A DNA stretch of 64,000 nucleotides, from contig DLKC01000001.1 of NCBI GenBank assembly GCA_002478885.1, positions 50,583 through 114,582 on the forward strand. Direction: 5' to 3'. The position numbers were made by a program, and so were the translations under genes. The DNA is from Chitinophagaceae bacterium UBA7600 (lineage in GTDB: Bacteria > Bacteroidota > Bacteroidia > Chitinophagales > Chitinophagaceae). This document shows, piece by piece, positions 27,001-34,628 of the stretch (within the stretch, counting starts at the first letter, position 1; the number at the start of each line of letters is the position of its first letter). The notes beneath the pieces are model-generated. The model worked only from the letters and a program-made list of their open reading frames with translations. It searched no databases and had not been told where the DNA came from.

Positions 27001-27450
27001 CTGCGAATTGAACACTGCATCCTGGCTGTTACCAAAACTTAAACTACGCCCAAAACTTCCGCCATAATTCAGTTTGCCGAAATTAAAAATATTGTTTTCG
27101 GGATTGTTCTCTTTCCCGCCAGAAGGCATCGCAATAAAATTATTGCGTACACTGTCGTATTGGTAGCGCTGAACAACGCGGTTCATCCTGAACGGAAAAA
27201 CACGGTATTCAACATCAATGCTGTCAGGTAAAGATTTGTTCCACCTCAATGTGGCGTTGATGTAATCGAGACTAAAAAACGAAGAATCTGCCTTAATAAG
27301 GAAAGTACCAGGTACAATACTAACAGAGTCAAGCTGTATAAAGCCTGATGCCGCAATTTTCTTTTTCCGCATATTGGATTGCTGTCCCGCCGACTGGCTT
27401 GCAGTAAACAGTAACAGGATTATGACTACGACTTGTAAACCTCTTCCCAA
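24001..27450 (-). CDS. Very large outer-membrane beta-barrel protein
   Basis: 1149 residues. The only start compatible with the upstream stop is TTG at 27450, giving a signal peptide ([18 protein letters not shown]). The mature protein is almost entirely alternating beta strands with aromatic girdles and ends in RASLRVLL. A domain near residue 270 ([22 protein letters not shown], then [23 protein letters not shown]) is recurrent in large Bacteroidota outer-membrane proteins and is also found in SprA-type proteins. It is smaller than SprA (over 2000 residues) and its role is unknown. It is convergent to the T9SS cargo gene. Confidence 0.72.
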   Translation of the reverse strand: [1149 protein letters not shown]

Positions 27451-27555
27451 TGCAGCTTTTTATGAATAACAATTTTCGCATTAAAATTATTGTTTCCGAA
27501 ACTTATTTCATTTCCTTATTTTTACAGACCCACAAACCCGTAAAAGCCCTATGTT

Positions 27556-27786
27556 ATGAATGCGAAACACTATAAAAAAGCCATCCTAAAGCTAATTAGC
27601 GAAACACATAACGAGCAATTGCTCATGCTCTGGAAAGAGCAAATGGAATGGGATATTTCTCATCAACAGGAAATTCCTGTTTTCTCCGAAAACTGGCAGC
27701 AGATTTCCGATGAGTGCATCAGTCTCAAAACCAATAAAGTTATATCTCTCCAGGAATTCATAGAAAAGAAGCGCTTAAACAATTGA
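27556..27786 (+). CDS. Orphan antitoxin-like small protein
   Basis: 76 residues, helical and charged: MNAKHYKKAILKLISETHNEQ, then LMLWKEQMEWDISHQQEIPVF and a tail VISLQEFIEKKRLNN. The tail pattern S-L-x-E-F-I/L-E-K is like that of antitoxins paired with RelE/ParE-type toxins. No toxin gene lies on either side: upstream is the large outer-membrane protein gene on the other strand and downstream is a frameshifted SRPBCC gene, also on the other strand. The call is tentative. Confidence 0.5.
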   Translation: MNAKHYKKAILKLISETHNEQLLMLWKEQMEWDISHQQEIPVFSENWQQISDECISLKTNKVISLQEFIEKKRLNN

Positions 27787-27807
27787 GCCTCGTTTTCTCA
27801 TGTGGTT

Positions 27808-28280
27808 TTAACAACTCACCAGTTCGGTACCCAATTTTTTTGCGAGGCCTTTGGCACCCCATCGCATTACTACATCGTGATTGTATTTGAAAATCGGTTT
27901 TAGCACAAACGAGAAATAATTCATCCACGGTTTATTGGTAAAACGTTCCAGTTATACTGCACACGGCAGCGGTCGCCGTTTTGTTCAAAAAGCCAGGTTC
28001 CCTCGCCTTCCAGTTCACCGAATGCAACGCCGTGAAGTTGTTTCAGATCTTCCCTTTCGGTGAGCCGCATATCAAAACTAAGTTTGTAAGGCAACGCACT
28101 CTTCCATATATAACGACGTACACCATTAACGCCATTCGGCTCCCCTTTTTCAAGTACCTGGACACTTAGCACACCTTTCCACCATACAGGCCAGTTGACT
28201 GAATCATAAATGGTATTCCATACTTTTTCAATGGGCGCTTTAATTTCCCAGCGGGTTACAAATGAGTATTTCTGTTGCAT
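27808..28280 (-). pseudogene. SRPBCC-family gene broken by a single-base frameshift
   Basis: The frame from ATG 28280 (MQQKYSFVTRWEIKAPIEKVWNTI) runs 119 codons and stops at 27921. Moving by one base at the T run near 27938-27945 restores the family C-terminus: TNKPWMNYFSFVLKPIF and HDVVMRWGAKGLAKKLGTEL, ending at TAA 27808-27810. With one T added the product would be 157 residues, the usual length. Members bind hydrophobic ligands. Either a real recent mutation in a homopolymer or a sequencing error explains it. Confidence 0.8.
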
Positions 28281-28325
28281 ATTGTAATACTATACGAGGC
28301 AAGATCAATTCCGGATTTATTCGGT

Positions 28326-28375
28326 TGCCGGCCTTGGTATTTCATAGCATCGCCGGTTGTGTCACTCCCTTGTAC
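28326..28375 (+). repeat. Interspersed repeat, F copy, TGTGTCAC variant
   Basis: GCCGGCC arm, CATAGCATCGCCGGTTGTG and TCACTCCCTTGTAC: complete. It forms a compact inverted pair with the R copy at 28448 (core centres 101 bases apart). Confidence 0.85.
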
Positions 28376-28447
28376 AAAAGGGCTACGATCGGCCCTCAAA
28401 AGCTAAAGCATTGTCTTTGACTGATGATTTGATGCCCCGCAGGTAAA

Positions 28448-28503
28448 CAGTACAGGAGTGCGACGCAACAGGCGCTGCCATTAGAACTGCAGCCCGGCCA
28501 TAA
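28448..28503 (-). repeat. Interspersed repeat, R copy
   Basis: CAGTACAGGAGTGCGACGCA, then ACAGGCGCTGCC and GCAGCCCGGCCATAA: complete. The F variant core and the normal R core differ within this one compact pair. Confidence 0.88.
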
Positions 28504-28568
28504 AAAATATTTTTTGTTAAACAATGGCTCTGCTGATGTAAATCATTCAAATAAAACCGCTCGCTGGC

Positions 28569-28576
28569 TATCTTTG
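28569..28576 (+). promoter_or_regulatory. -7 box TATCTTTG of the HYC_CC_PP gene
   Basis: Exact TAnnTTTG match ending 8 bases before ATG 28585. An in-frame GTG at 28576 overlaps the box, which favours the ATG as the start. Confidence 0.4.
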
Positions 28577-28584
28577 TGCGCGTA

Positions 28585-28971
28585 ATGAAAATTTTTGTAG
28601 GCATATTTCTTCTGCTTATCTACAGCGTTTCTTCAACCGGGATGACGCTGCATTTTCATTACTGCTGTGGCAAAATTGACAAGATAGATTTAAGCCCCGT
28701 AAAAAAGGATAACTGCCCGGAAAAAAAACATATCGATAGCAAAAGCTGCTGCGATGACAGGCACATTGAACTGAAAATAAAAGACAGTTACCAAAACGAT
28801 GCTGCTGTTAAAAACATCGACAAACTACTTGTTGCTGATAGCCATATTGACCATGGTATAACAGCAGTTATATCCCTTATAACAAACGAAACGCTAAGCG
28901 GCCCCAATAACTCCCCTCCATTACTGCATTCCACCGGCTACCAGCAACTCTACTGCATTTACAGGCTATAA
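28585..28971 (+). CDS. HYC_CC_PP family exported protein
   Basis: 128 residues from ATG 28585. A signal peptide or N-terminal helix (MKIFVGIFLLLIYSVSSTGM) precedes LHFHYCCGKID, later SKSCCDDRHIELK, and near the end NNSPPLLH: the H-Y-C, C-C and P-P elements that define this Bacteroidota family. The cysteine pairs and histidines suggest metal handling at the envelope. It is immediately upstream of a TonB-dependent receptor carrying a heavy-metal-associated domain on the same strand, which supports a metal role, probably copper. That metal assignment is an inference. Confidence 0.82.
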   Translation: MKIFVGIFLLLIYSVSSTGMTLHFHYCCGKIDKIDLSPVKKDNCPEKKHIDSKSCCDDRHIELKIKDSYQNDAAVKNIDKLLVADSHIDHGITAVISLITNETLSGPNNSPPLLHSTGYQQLYCIYRL

Positions 28972-29169
28972 ACATTCTCACCTCGCAGGCATCTCCTCTT
29001 TATTGCCTGTGCAATTATTCCCGCTTACTCATTACCAGGCTTGTTATTTTTTTTGATTCACTTTTCCTGGCTGTATCGAAAAAAAAGCACGGCAATGCGG
29101 AAGTAATTATTCGAATCAGTAAATCGCCGGAAGGGAACTGCCGGCATTCTTACAAGAAATTTTACTATT

Positions 29170-31773
29170 ATGAAATGGATGAAATATATTTTAACCTCTT
29201 GTTTTGCCGTGAGCATCTTTGTTAGCAATGCACAGACTTCCGTTGCAACCAACGCAGACAGTACGATAAATTTTAAAGTGCTCGGGGCTTGTACGCAATG
29301 CAAAAAAAGAATACAAGAAGCAGTGAAAATGAAAGGCGTACAAACAGCAGATTGGAGTGTTGAAACCAAGCAGTTAACATTAACTTATAACCCGGCTTTT
29401 GTAACGCTTGATAAAATTCAGAATAGGATACTTGAAGTTGGTCATGACCTTGAAAATAGAAAAGCAAAGGATTATATCTACAACGATCTTCCGGCATGTT
29501 GCCACTACCGCGAAATGGAAACAATGTTACACGACCTCTCTGCGGATTCAACAAATACTGGCACAAACAATTCGGGAAATAAAGTTTCCTCCGAATACCA
29601 CCTGGTTAAAGGCCTGGTGCTTGAAGAAGACAGTAAAGGAAAATTTAACCCATTGGTGAACGCCAGTGTTTATTGGGTTGGGACAAATGTTGGAGTACTT
29701 ACCGATAGCACAGGATTGTTCCAGGTAAAACATGATGGAACAAAAAGCAGGCTCGTAATCAGCTATACGGGATATTCACCCGACACTGTTACGGTTGTTG
29801 ATATGAAAGATTTGAAAATAATCCTCGCTTCCAAAAAGCAGTTGAAAGAAGTATTGGTTAGCTCAACGCTACGGTCTTCTTATATCAATAATATCAGCCC
29901 TATCCGTACCCAAACAATGAGTGGCGGCGAATTGCTGAAAGCCGCCTGCTGTAACCTTAGCGAAAGCTTTGAAACGAATCCTTCTGTAGATGTTTCTTAC
30001 AACGATGCAGTTACCGGCTCCAAGCAAATTCAGCTTCTGGGACTTAACGGTAACTATACTCAGTTAACAGTGGAAAATCTTCCAGGACCTCGCGGCATAG
30101 CAACGCCGCTTGGGTTAAATTCTATTTCCGGCCCATGGATCGAGTCTATACAATTAACAAAAGGTACAGGCTCTGTAGCCAATGGATTTGAAAGTATCGC
30201 AGGACAAATTAATGTTGAATTGAAAAAACCTGAAATTGCCGAACGACTTTATGCCAATGTTTATGTAAACGATTTCGGCAAAACCGATCTTAATCTTAAC
30301 CTCGATCAAAAACTTGGAAAAAAATGGAGTGCCGGGCTGTTACTGCACGATGATTTTCTCAATAAAAAAACACTTGACTTTAATAAAGATGGCTTCCGCG
30401 ATTTGCCGACGGGTAACCAATTAAGTCTTGTCAATCGATATAAGTTTGATAACAGCAAAGGTTTGCTTGCACAATTTGGAATAAAAATACTGAACGATAA
30501 GAGAACGGGTGGCCAGGTAAATTATGATCCCGATGTCGACAAGAATACCACGAATCATTATGGCCTTGGTATTAATACCGAACGTTACGAATTGTTTGGA
30601 AAGCTCGGTTATGTATTTCCGCAAAAGCGCTACAAAAGCCTGGGCCTGCAGCTTGCTGCGATAAGCCATAAACTAGATTCTTATTTCGGGTTGACAACTT
30701 ATAACGCCACTCAAAAAAGCTTTTACGCCAATTTTATTTACCAATCCATCATAAACACCACCATTCACAAAATCAGAACAGGATTAAGTTTCCAGTACGA
30801 TAACTACGACGAGCTGTTTAAGGCTGCCATTTACCAACGTAAAGAAGTTGTGCCTGGTGCATTTGCCGAATATACATATACTCCCAATGAAAAATTCAGC
30901 GCTGTTGCTGGTTTACGGATTGATGACAATAATCTCTACGGCTTTTTTGTAACGCCACGACTAAATTTTAGATATGAGCCGGTAAAAGGAACAGTCATTC
31001 GTGCAAGTGCTGGCCGCGGGCAACGTACTGCAAACATTTTTGCGGAAAACATGAGCGTATTTGTAAGTGCGCGACATGTCGACATCATCGGGGCAACCGA
31101 TGGAAAAGCCTATGGACTTAATCCTGAAATTGCCTGGAACAAGGGCATCAGCGTGGACCAGAAATTTAAACTGTTTGGCAAAGACGCCAATGCCGGCGTC
31201 GATTTTTTCAGAAATGATTTTACGCAGCAGGTGGTTGTAGATCTCGAAAATGCCAGAGAGGTGAAGTTCTATAATCTCGACGGAAAATCTTACTCAAATA
31301 GCTTCCAGGCTGAGCTGAGTTTTGAGCCTGCCCGAAAATTTGACGTGCGTCTTGCCTACCGGTTTTTTGATGTCAAGACTGCTTACAGCCGCCAGTTGCT
31401 AGAGCGCCCACTCATTGCAAAGAACCGCGCGTTTGCCAATCTTGCGTATGTGGCTAACGGTTTTAAGTTTGACTATACAATTACCTACAACGGCAGCAAA
31501 CGTATTCCGAATACGAGTGCCAATCCCGGGCAATACCAGTTGCAGCAACGCTCTCCGGCCTATGTGCTCATGAATGCACAGGTTTCAAAAACCATTGGTA
31601 AAAAGCATCCGATGGATTTTTATATCGGTGCTGAGAATGTAACCAATTACTTCCAAAAAGATGCGATACTCGCAGCCGCTGAACCATTCAGCCCCTACTT
31701 TGATGCGTCGTTGGTTTGGGGTCCCGTCACCGGCAGAATGTTCTATGCAGGCTGGCGGTTTAAGATCAAATAA
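29170..31773 (+). CDS. TonB-dependent receptor with fused N-terminal HMA metal-binding domain
   Basis: 867 residues. Order of parts: signal peptide (ending NAQT); an HMA-like domain (about 30-100) with the metal motif GACTQCKK; a carboxypeptidase-like regulatory domain (about 140-220, with SVYWVGTNVGVLTDSTGLF); a plug domain (about 235-345, with IQLLGLNGNYTQLTVENLPG); then a 22-strand barrel ending AGWRFKIK. LPACCHYR and AACCNL add cysteine pairs outside the barrel. Such receptors import substrates across the outer membrane using TonB energy. The HMA fusion points to a transition metal, most likely copper. Confidence 0.88.
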   Translation: MKWMKYILTSCFAVSIFVSNAQTSVATNADSTINFKVLGACTQCKKRIQEAVKMKGVQTADWSVETKQLTLTYNPAFVTLDKIQNRILEVGHDLENRKAKDYIYNDLPACCHYREMETMLHDLSADSTNTGTNNSGNKVSSEYHLVKGLVLEEDSKGKFNPLVNASVYWVGTNVGVLTDSTGLFQVKHDGTKSRLVISYTGYSPDTVTVVDMKDLKIILASKKQLKEVLVSSTLRSSYINNISPIRTQTMSGGELLKAACCNLSESFETNPSVDVSYNDAVTGSKQIQLLGLNGNYTQLTVENLPGPRGIATPLGLNSISGPWIESIQLTKGTGSVANGFESIAGQINVELKKPEIAERLYANVYVNDFGKTDLNLNLDQKLGKKWSAGLLLHDDFLNKKTLDFNKDGFRDLPTGNQLSLVNRYKFDNSKGLLAQFGIKILNDKRTGGQVNYDPDVDKNTTNHYGLGINTERYELFGKLGYVFPQKRYKSLGLQLAAISHKLDSYFGLTTYNATQKSFYANFIYQSIINTTIHKIRTGLSFQYDNYDELFKAAIYQRKEVVPGAFAEYTYTPNEKFSAVAGLRIDDNNLYGFFVTPRLNFRYEPVKGTVIRASAGRGQRTANIFAENMSVFVSARHVDIIGATDGKAYGLNPEIAWNKGISVDQKFKLFGKDANAGVDFFRNDFTQQVVVDLENAREVKFYNLDGKSYSNSFQAELSFEPARKFDVRLAYRFFDVKTAYSRQLLERPLIAKNRAFANLAYVANGFKFDYTITYNGSKRIPNTSANPGQYQLQQRSPAYVLMNAQVSKTIGKKHPMDFYIGAENVTNYFQKDAILAAAEPFSPYFDASLVWGPVTGRMFYAGWRFKIK

Positions 31774-31795
31774 GTGGTGATTTCGATCTATAAAC

Positions 31796-31827
31796 AAAAA
31801 GGTGCGGATCTTTCCGCGCTTTTTTTG
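31796..31827. terminator. Bidirectional terminator
   Basis: AAAAAGGTGCGG - ATCTTT - CCGCGCTTTTTTT: a short GC stem with A and T tracts on both sides, between the convergent TonB receptor gene and the membrane protein gene at 31917. Confidence 0.75.
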
Positions 31828-31848
31828 TGAATCAGGATTTTGTACTAC

Positions 31849-31884
31849 CAGGTGGCTGTTGTTGCGTCGCACTCTTGTACTGCT
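31849..31884 (+). repeat. Interspersed repeat, F copy
   Basis: CAGGTGGCTGTTGTTGCGTC then GCACTCTTGTACTGC; the CCGGC arm is decayed. It pairs with the R copy at 33158. Confidence 0.82.
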
Positions 31885-31916
31885 GTGTTTTTATTGAGCC
31901 ACTGAAAAAGCTAACG

Positions 31917-32570
31917 CTATTTAAGTTTTAGGCTGTCCTTCATTGCAAATGTTCCGGCTCCCTCGGTCTTGCTTTCCAGGTAAAGGTAATTTTCCCCCGG
32001 GCCAAGTGTTGTTTCCATGCAATTCTGAAGCGGTTTTTTGCGGGTGTCATATATTTTGCTCTGGATGCGGTAAGCCAGGAAAGGTGCTATCTCCAGTGTT
32101 TTATATACATCAACTTTCCTGAAGCTTTTACTGCTATCGAAGTCAGGAGTGATGTTGCGTTCGAAATAATGCATGTCAGCCGATAAAGTTTTTCTGCAGG
32201 TCGGCCTTAAATCCAAAACAGCAGTAGAAAGCAGATTAAACCCTACACTACAAAGCAGGTATCCGCCGATATGCAAGATGGTCAAAATGGTCATAGCCAT
32301 CCTGCTGATTACTTTATTCGGTTGTTGTTGCAACAGGCGCAGGAATATGGAAGCGGGCAGGTACATAAAGGTTGACAGTATCCAATTCGCGTTTTCGCTC
32401 ACGGTTATCAATCTTGCCAGCAGCGGTGTTAAAATAATAAATGTTACCACAAAAATGATCAGCACAAGTCGTTTTCGAAGCAGGGGACGCTTTTCTGTGA
32501 GTTTAAAAACAAGCCAAGCTATAATCGGGTATATTACAAGGGAAAAAATCGCAATAATATAGGGAGTCAT
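31917..32570 (-). CDS. Hypothetical membrane protein
   Basis: 217 residues with hydrophobic segments at about 4-22, 34-55, 62-82 and 90-120, then a soluble C-terminal part of about 95 residues containing LDLRPTCRKTLSADMHYFERN and MKDSLKLK. No domain was recognised. It lies 51 bases downstream of the VOC gene on the same strand, and the pair is enclosed by F copy 31849 and R copy 33158. Confidence 0.6.
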   Translation of the reverse strand: MTPYIIAIFSLVIYPIIAWLVFKLTEKRPLLRKRLVLIIFVVTFIILTPLLARLITVSENANWILSTFMYLPASIFLRLLQQQPNKVISRMAMTILTILHIGGYLLCSVGFNLLSTAVLDLRPTCRKTLSADMHYFERNITPDFDSSKSFRKVDVYKTLEIAPFLAYRIQSKIYDTRKKPLQNCMETTLGPGENYLYLESKTEGAGTFAMKDSLKLK

Positions 32571-32621
32571 TCAGAAACCTGTTTGGTGATTAATTTTTTT
32601 GGGGTATGCGCGGAATTTATA

Positions 32622-33032
32622 TTAAAGGACCTGGTTAAACTCCAGCCTTTCTCCATCCGGGCCGGTAATAAAAAAGAATTTTGTTCCCTGTTTCCAGAAA
32701 GCAAGAAAGGTTGGTTTTTCTTCGAGGATGTCGAACCCCGCAGCTTTAACTGTGTTAAAAGTTTCATCGATATCATCCACATCAAAAGCGATATGATCGA
32801 TATGTCCGCTGCCACGGCTGCGAATCTCGGCTAGTTCAGCTTCCGGCATTTGGTAACATTCAATGATTATTCCATCGCGTTGCAGCATAGCCACGGTGCC
32901 GGTGCCGCCATTATATTGAAAAGTTGTGTTCATTACATTTTCAAAGCCCAGCCGGTTATAAAAAGCCTCCGATTTTTTTATGTCGGTAACAGGAATACCA
33001 ATATGCTGAAGACGGTTAATCTTGATGGACAT
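32622..33032 (-). CDS. VOC-family (glyoxalase-like) protein
   Basis: 136 residues from ATG 33032. Opens with INRLQHIGIPVTDIKKSEAFY (metal-ligand His10 position), and the second half has SGHIDHIAFDVDDIDETF with the second histidine, then FFFITGPDGERLEFNQ with the C-terminal glutamate ligand. The three ligand residues are in their usual places, so a metal-dependent lyase or dioxygenase is likely. The substrate cannot be told. Confidence 0.85.
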   Translation of the reverse strand: MSIKINRLQHIGIPVTDIKKSEAFYNRLGFENVMNTTFQYNGGTGTVAMLQRDGIIIECYQMPEAELAEIRSRGSGHIDHIAFDVDDIDETFNTVKAAGFDILEEKPTFLAFWKQGTKFFFITGPDGERLEFNQVL

Positions 33033-33157
33033 ATGCAAGTCTTTTGAACGATGAAAGTATTGAGATTTTATCAAAACGCGCTATATGAATTCCCGGATTT
33101 GATTTTAGATCGTTACTGCACCGATTTTGTATGAGTGTTCAGTTAGCGTTCCAATAG

Positions 33158-33207
33158 CTGACGAGTGCGACGCAAGAGGAGATGCCATGAAAAACCACTG
33201 CCGGGTT
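33158..33207 (-). repeat. Interspersed repeat, R copy
   Basis: GCTGACGAGTGCGACGCAAG, AGGAGATGCCATGA, then CTGCCGGGTTAAT: complete. It lies in the leader region of the duplicated lipoprotein gene at 33305. Confidence 0.88.
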
Positions 33208-33304
33208 AATAGTGGCTGATATTTTAAGGCCCACATTTTGCGATGAAAAGCGAAGGGTTTAAATTGTACAACTGTTTTTGAAATGAACACGAAAAACCTG
33301 TTGT

Positions 33305-34366
33305 ATGAGAAACACTTTTGTATCAGCTTCGATTTGCTTATTTGTTTATTTTATGAGTAGTTGTAAAAGCCGGGGGCAAGATATGAATAAAGAAGAGCGC
33401 ATTTCGCATGAACTGCACATTATCGATTCACTGTTGCAGGATGAACAATATGCGGCAGATATGGCTGCAGAACTCGATGCCGCTTATTACCGCGGAACCG
33501 GGCAAAAAGTGCCGCCATTTCTTACGGCAAGGGAAGATTCGTTGAATGTGAGCAAGCCTGTAAAGGAAGAAAAGATCGCCACCAATATCGCGGAGTTTTA
33601 TGCGCTGGAATGCGGGCTTGGCTTGCTATGCGCGCAAACAAACACGACTGTTTACGATCAGCTACAGAAAATTTTAGCTGATCAGGTAAGCGACAGCGCC
33701 GTGTTGCTGTTAAAGCGTTTTGCCAACGCGACATGGAAAGCCGGACAACCGTTTAAGGGCATGGCGCGAATAAAGAAGGCGAATTTTATTTCTTCCAACG
33801 AATTGCCTGCTGATGAAGTTGAAAAAGACCTTCGCCAGATAAAGGCAGCGGCAATCAAATTCTCGCAGGTACTTAGGCCGGGGACCATGCAGGAACAAAT
33901 GCAGCAGGTGAGTACACTGCTTCGCGACACGGTTTACACTATGCATATGGCTGCGTTTATTGATTCTATGTATTATATAGGGCAGAAGCAGCCGGCGCCA
34001 CCGTTTATTACACCGGGCGAAGAAAGCGCTGTTAAACAAAAAAGTGTCAGGGAGGAAAAAATTGCCATGAACCTCGCTGGTTTTTACGCAACCGAATGTG
34101 CCACCAACTACCTGGTAACAACTACGCATAAAACACCGTCTGAAATTCTGCAATCGCTGGTAGATGGCAGCATGTCTAAGCAGGACGAGGAGCTATATGC
34201 ACGTTTTGCCAACGCAACATGGAAGGCTGGTCAGCCATTTCGCTCGCTGAACAGAATTTCGAGAGACACATTTACACCTTTTTATTTCTTAACAAAGGCT
34301 GATATAGATAAAGACCTCGTACAGGTAAGAGCTGCGGCGCAGAAATTATTGTTATCGTTGAAATAG
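33305..34366 (+). CDS. Lipoprotein with two tandem copies of an unknown domain
   Basis: 353 residues, lipobox YFMSSCKS. The chain contains two diverged repeats of about 155 residues. Matching sections are EEKIATNIAEFYALECGLGLL with EEKIAMNLAGFYATECATNYL, and RFANATWKAGQPFKGMARI with RFANATWKAGQPFRSLNRI; each copy also has a P-P-F-(L/I)-T segment upstream. The conserved cysteine and the R-F-A-N-A-T-W-K-A-G-Q-P-F core are retained in both. No known family recognised. It is probably periplasmic or on the outer membrane. Confidence 0.72.
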   Translation: MRNTFVSASICLFVYFMSSCKSRGQDMNKEERISHELHIIDSLLQDEQYAADMAAELDAAYYRGTGQKVPPFLTAREDSLNVSKPVKEEKIATNIAEFYALECGLGLLCAQTNTTVYDQLQKILADQVSDSAVLLLKRFANATWKAGQPFKGMARIKKANFISSNELPADEVEKDLRQIKAAAIKFSQVLRPGTMQEQMQQVSTLLRDTVYTMHMAAFIDSMYYIGQKQPAPPFITPGEESAVKQKSVREEKIAMNLAGFYATECATNYLVTTTHKTPSEILQSLVDGSMSKQDEELYARFANATWKAGQPFRSLNRISRDTFTPFYFLTKADIDKDLVQVRAAAQKLLLSLK

Positions 34367-34400
34367 ATGGGCTGCGGAATTAACCTGTGGCAGAAAAAAT

Positions 34401-34440
34401 AAAAAAGGCCGGCGAAGACACGTCGGCCCACGGTTTTCTG
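34401..34440. terminator. Bidirectional terminator
   Basis: Stem GGCCGGCG / CGTCGGCC with loop AAGACA. On the minus strand a long T-rich tract follows at once; on the plus strand TTTTCTGTTT follows after five bases. It separates the convergent lipoprotein and Gfo/Idh/MocA genes. Confidence 0.75.
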
Positions 34441-34628
34441 TTTGTGAAATGACCGTTTTTTAACCAACAAAATAATTAAACTTACTGTTTGCATTATGAA
34501 TTAAGCAACCATTCATCGTTTCAGGAATTCACTGTTGCTTATAACCATGACACAAAGATTTGAATTATGTGTGGTTAACTTTATGACTTTGGTCACTTCT
34601 TAATATAATTTTCGTCATGTTCCTGAAT

